The notes beneath the pieces were generated by a model, which was not told the origin of the DNA, did not search any database, and was given only the letters and a program-made list of their open reading frames with translations. The position numbers and the translations under genes are program-made. Source: an uncultured Odoribacter sp. (GTDB lineage Bacteria; Bacteroidota; Bacteroidia; Bacteroidales; Marinifilaceae). Taken from it: DNA of 6,608 nucleotides. The stretch's first letter is position 1. Every line of letters starts with the position of its first letter. Of this stretch, positions 5,482 through 6,608 are shown piece after piece. The stretch lies in NCBI GenBank assembly GCA_905204385.1, contig CAJKZL010000174.1:1-6608 (forward strand). The letters run 5' to 3'.

Positions 5482-6608
5482 ATGAAAACCTACAATCCTA
5501 ACGAAATCAAGAATATCGCTCTTGTGGGCAGCGCCGGTTCCGGTAAAACCACGCTGGCTGAAGCGATGATGTATGAGGGCGGGGTCATCCCGCGCAGAGG
5601 TAGCGTAAGTGCCAAAAACACGGCCTCCGACTACAGACCTGTAGAGCAGGAGTATGGTTCTTCTGTTTTTCCAGCCGTCCTATATACCGAATGGAAAAAC
5701 CAGAAACTCAACTTCATAGACACTCCGGGTGCTGATGATTTTGTCGGAGGAGTTATCTCTGCGCTCAATGTTGCGGATACGGCAGTCATGGGAGTCTATG
5801 CAGTGAGAGGGGTTGAAGTGGGAACCGAGATTATCAGCCGTCATGCTAAAACTCTCCATAAACCGATGATATTTGTCATCAATCAATTAGACCACGAAAA
5901 GGCCAATTTTGAACAAACCTTCGAACATGCCCAATCTTCTTTCGGGAAAAAAGTGGTTCTGGTGCAATATCCCGTTAATCCGGGCATCGGATTCAACCAG
6001 GTGGTGGATGTATTGTATATGGAAATGTATCAATGGAAACCGGAAGGAGGAAAACCGGACGTATTGCCTATCCCCGAAAGCGAGCAGGAAAAAGCCAATG
6101 AACTGCACAATATGCTGATCGAAGCGGCAGCGGAGAACGACGAAGGATTGATGGAACTCTACTTTGAAAAAGGCAGCCTTTCCGAAGATGAAATGCGGGC
6201 CGGAATCCGCAAAGGCTTGATCAACCGGGACATGTTTCCCGTATTCTGTGTTTCTGCAGAAAAAGATATGTGCGTACGAAGATTCATGGAATTTTTGGTA
6301 AATGTTGCACCCAGTCCCGATACTATGCCGGGGTTAACCACCAAGGACGGCCGTCTCGTGCCCTATCGGGTAGATGGGCCGACGTCCGCCTTCGTATTCA
6401 GCACCACTATAGAACAGCATTTGGGAGACATCAACTACTTTAAAGTGATCTCCGGCACTGTAAAAGAAGGAGAAGACCTGATCAATATGACCACGGGGTC
6501 CAAGGAGCGCATCGCTCAGTTGTATGCCGTCGCCGGCAAAAACCGGACAAAAATCACGGAACTGAGGGCGGGAGATATCGGAGCGACCGTCAAACTCAAA
6601 GGCACCAA
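5482..6608 (+). CDS. fusA2: Elongation factor G-like translation factor of the EF-G2 class, 3' end outside the window
   Basis: EF-G moves tRNA and mRNA through the ribosome during elongation. The 375 codons here cover the G domain (about 1-285) and most of domain II (from about 295); domains III-V lie outside. G1 is GSAGSGKTT (16-24) instead of the AHIDAGKTT of canonical EF-G. The switch I region reads EQEYGSSV (55-62) in place of ERGIT. G3 is DTPGADDF (80-87), with alanine at A84 (codon 5731-5733) where EF-G has its catalytic histidine. G4 is NQLD (134-137) rather than NKxD, and G5 SA is at 258-259. GVEVGTE (110-116) is typical of EF-G2-type proteins. Bacteroides thetaiotaomicron has an EF-G2 paralog reported to lack GTPase activity and to support translation during carbon limitation. 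Orthology is inferred from remembered sequence similarity. It is not the main fusA: that gene normally lies with rpsL and rpsG and keeps the histidine. The gene is monocistronic at its 5' end, divergent from rsmE. Confidence 0.88.
   Translation, partial: MKTYNPNEIKNIALVGSAGSGKTTLAEAMMYEGGVIPRRGSVSAKNTASDYRPVEQEYGSSVFPAVLYTEWKNQKLNFIDTPGADDFVGGVISALNVADTAVMGVYAVRGVEVGTEIISRHAKTLHKPMIFVINQLDHEKANFEQTFEHAQSSFGKKVVLVQYPVNPGIGFNQVVDVLYMEMYQWKPEGGKPDVLPIPESEQEKANELHNMLIEAAAENDEGLMELYFEKGSLSEDEMRAGIRKGLINRDMFPVFCVSAEKDMCVRRFMEFLVNVAPSPDTMPGLTTKDGRLVPYRVDGPTSAFVFSTTIEQHLGDINYFKVISGTVKEGEDLINMTTGSKERIAQLYAVAGKNRTKITELRAGDIGATVKLKGT

Noticed and set aside
5887..6344. Minus-strand open frames opposite the EF-G paralog
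   Set aside because: They are antisense to a conserved GTPase coding frame and have no independent support.

Overview
The window looks like a chromosomal segment of a Bacteroidota member, most likely order Bacteroidales. The evidence is the Bacteroides-like ClpB wording, the TAnnTTTG-type -7 promoter boxes, A/T-rich leaders mostly without Shine-Dalgarno sequences, an exported GH20 hexosaminidase of Bacteroidota type, and an EF-G paralog of the kind found beside normal EF-G in gut Bacteroidales. Genus cannot be fixed from the sequence alone. I see no mobile element, CRISPR array, tRNA or rRNA.

Layout. (1) Positions 1-1982, minus strand: most of a clpB disaggregase gene, running off the left edge. 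It is broken at about 1443 by an apparent 43-bp deletion that removes about 14 conserved residues just before the first Walker A motif and shifts the frame. Both flanks are otherwise well conserved, and the last two codons at the window edge also leave the family consensus. (2) Positions 1983-2212: divergent promoter region. (3) Positions 2213-3826, plus strand: complete exported beta-N-acetylhexosaminidase (GH20). (4) Positions 3831-4430, minus strand: small membrane-anchored protein resembling a divergent DUF4159 domain. It converges on the GH20 gene with only 4 bp between stop codons and carries two perfect inverted repeats inside its coding sequence. (5) Positions 4482-5186, minus strand: rsmE, the 16S rRNA m3U1498 methyltransferase, probably cotranscribed with the gene at 3831-4430. 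(6) Positions 5187-5481: divergent intergenic region with candidate promoters both ways. (7) Positions 5482-6608, plus strand: first 375 codons of an EF-G-like translation factor. Its switch II catalytic histidine is alanine and its switch I and G4 motifs are altered, as in the EF-G2 (fusA2) class.

The genes do not form one pathway. Two (rsmE and the EF-G paralog) concern the ribosome, clpB concerns protein quality control, and the GH20 enzyme concerns glycan breakdown. The points most worth attention are the clpB lesion, the degenerate G domain of the EF-G paralog, and the 14-bp perfect hairpin inside the DUF4159-like gene. I found no convincing new multi-gene system.
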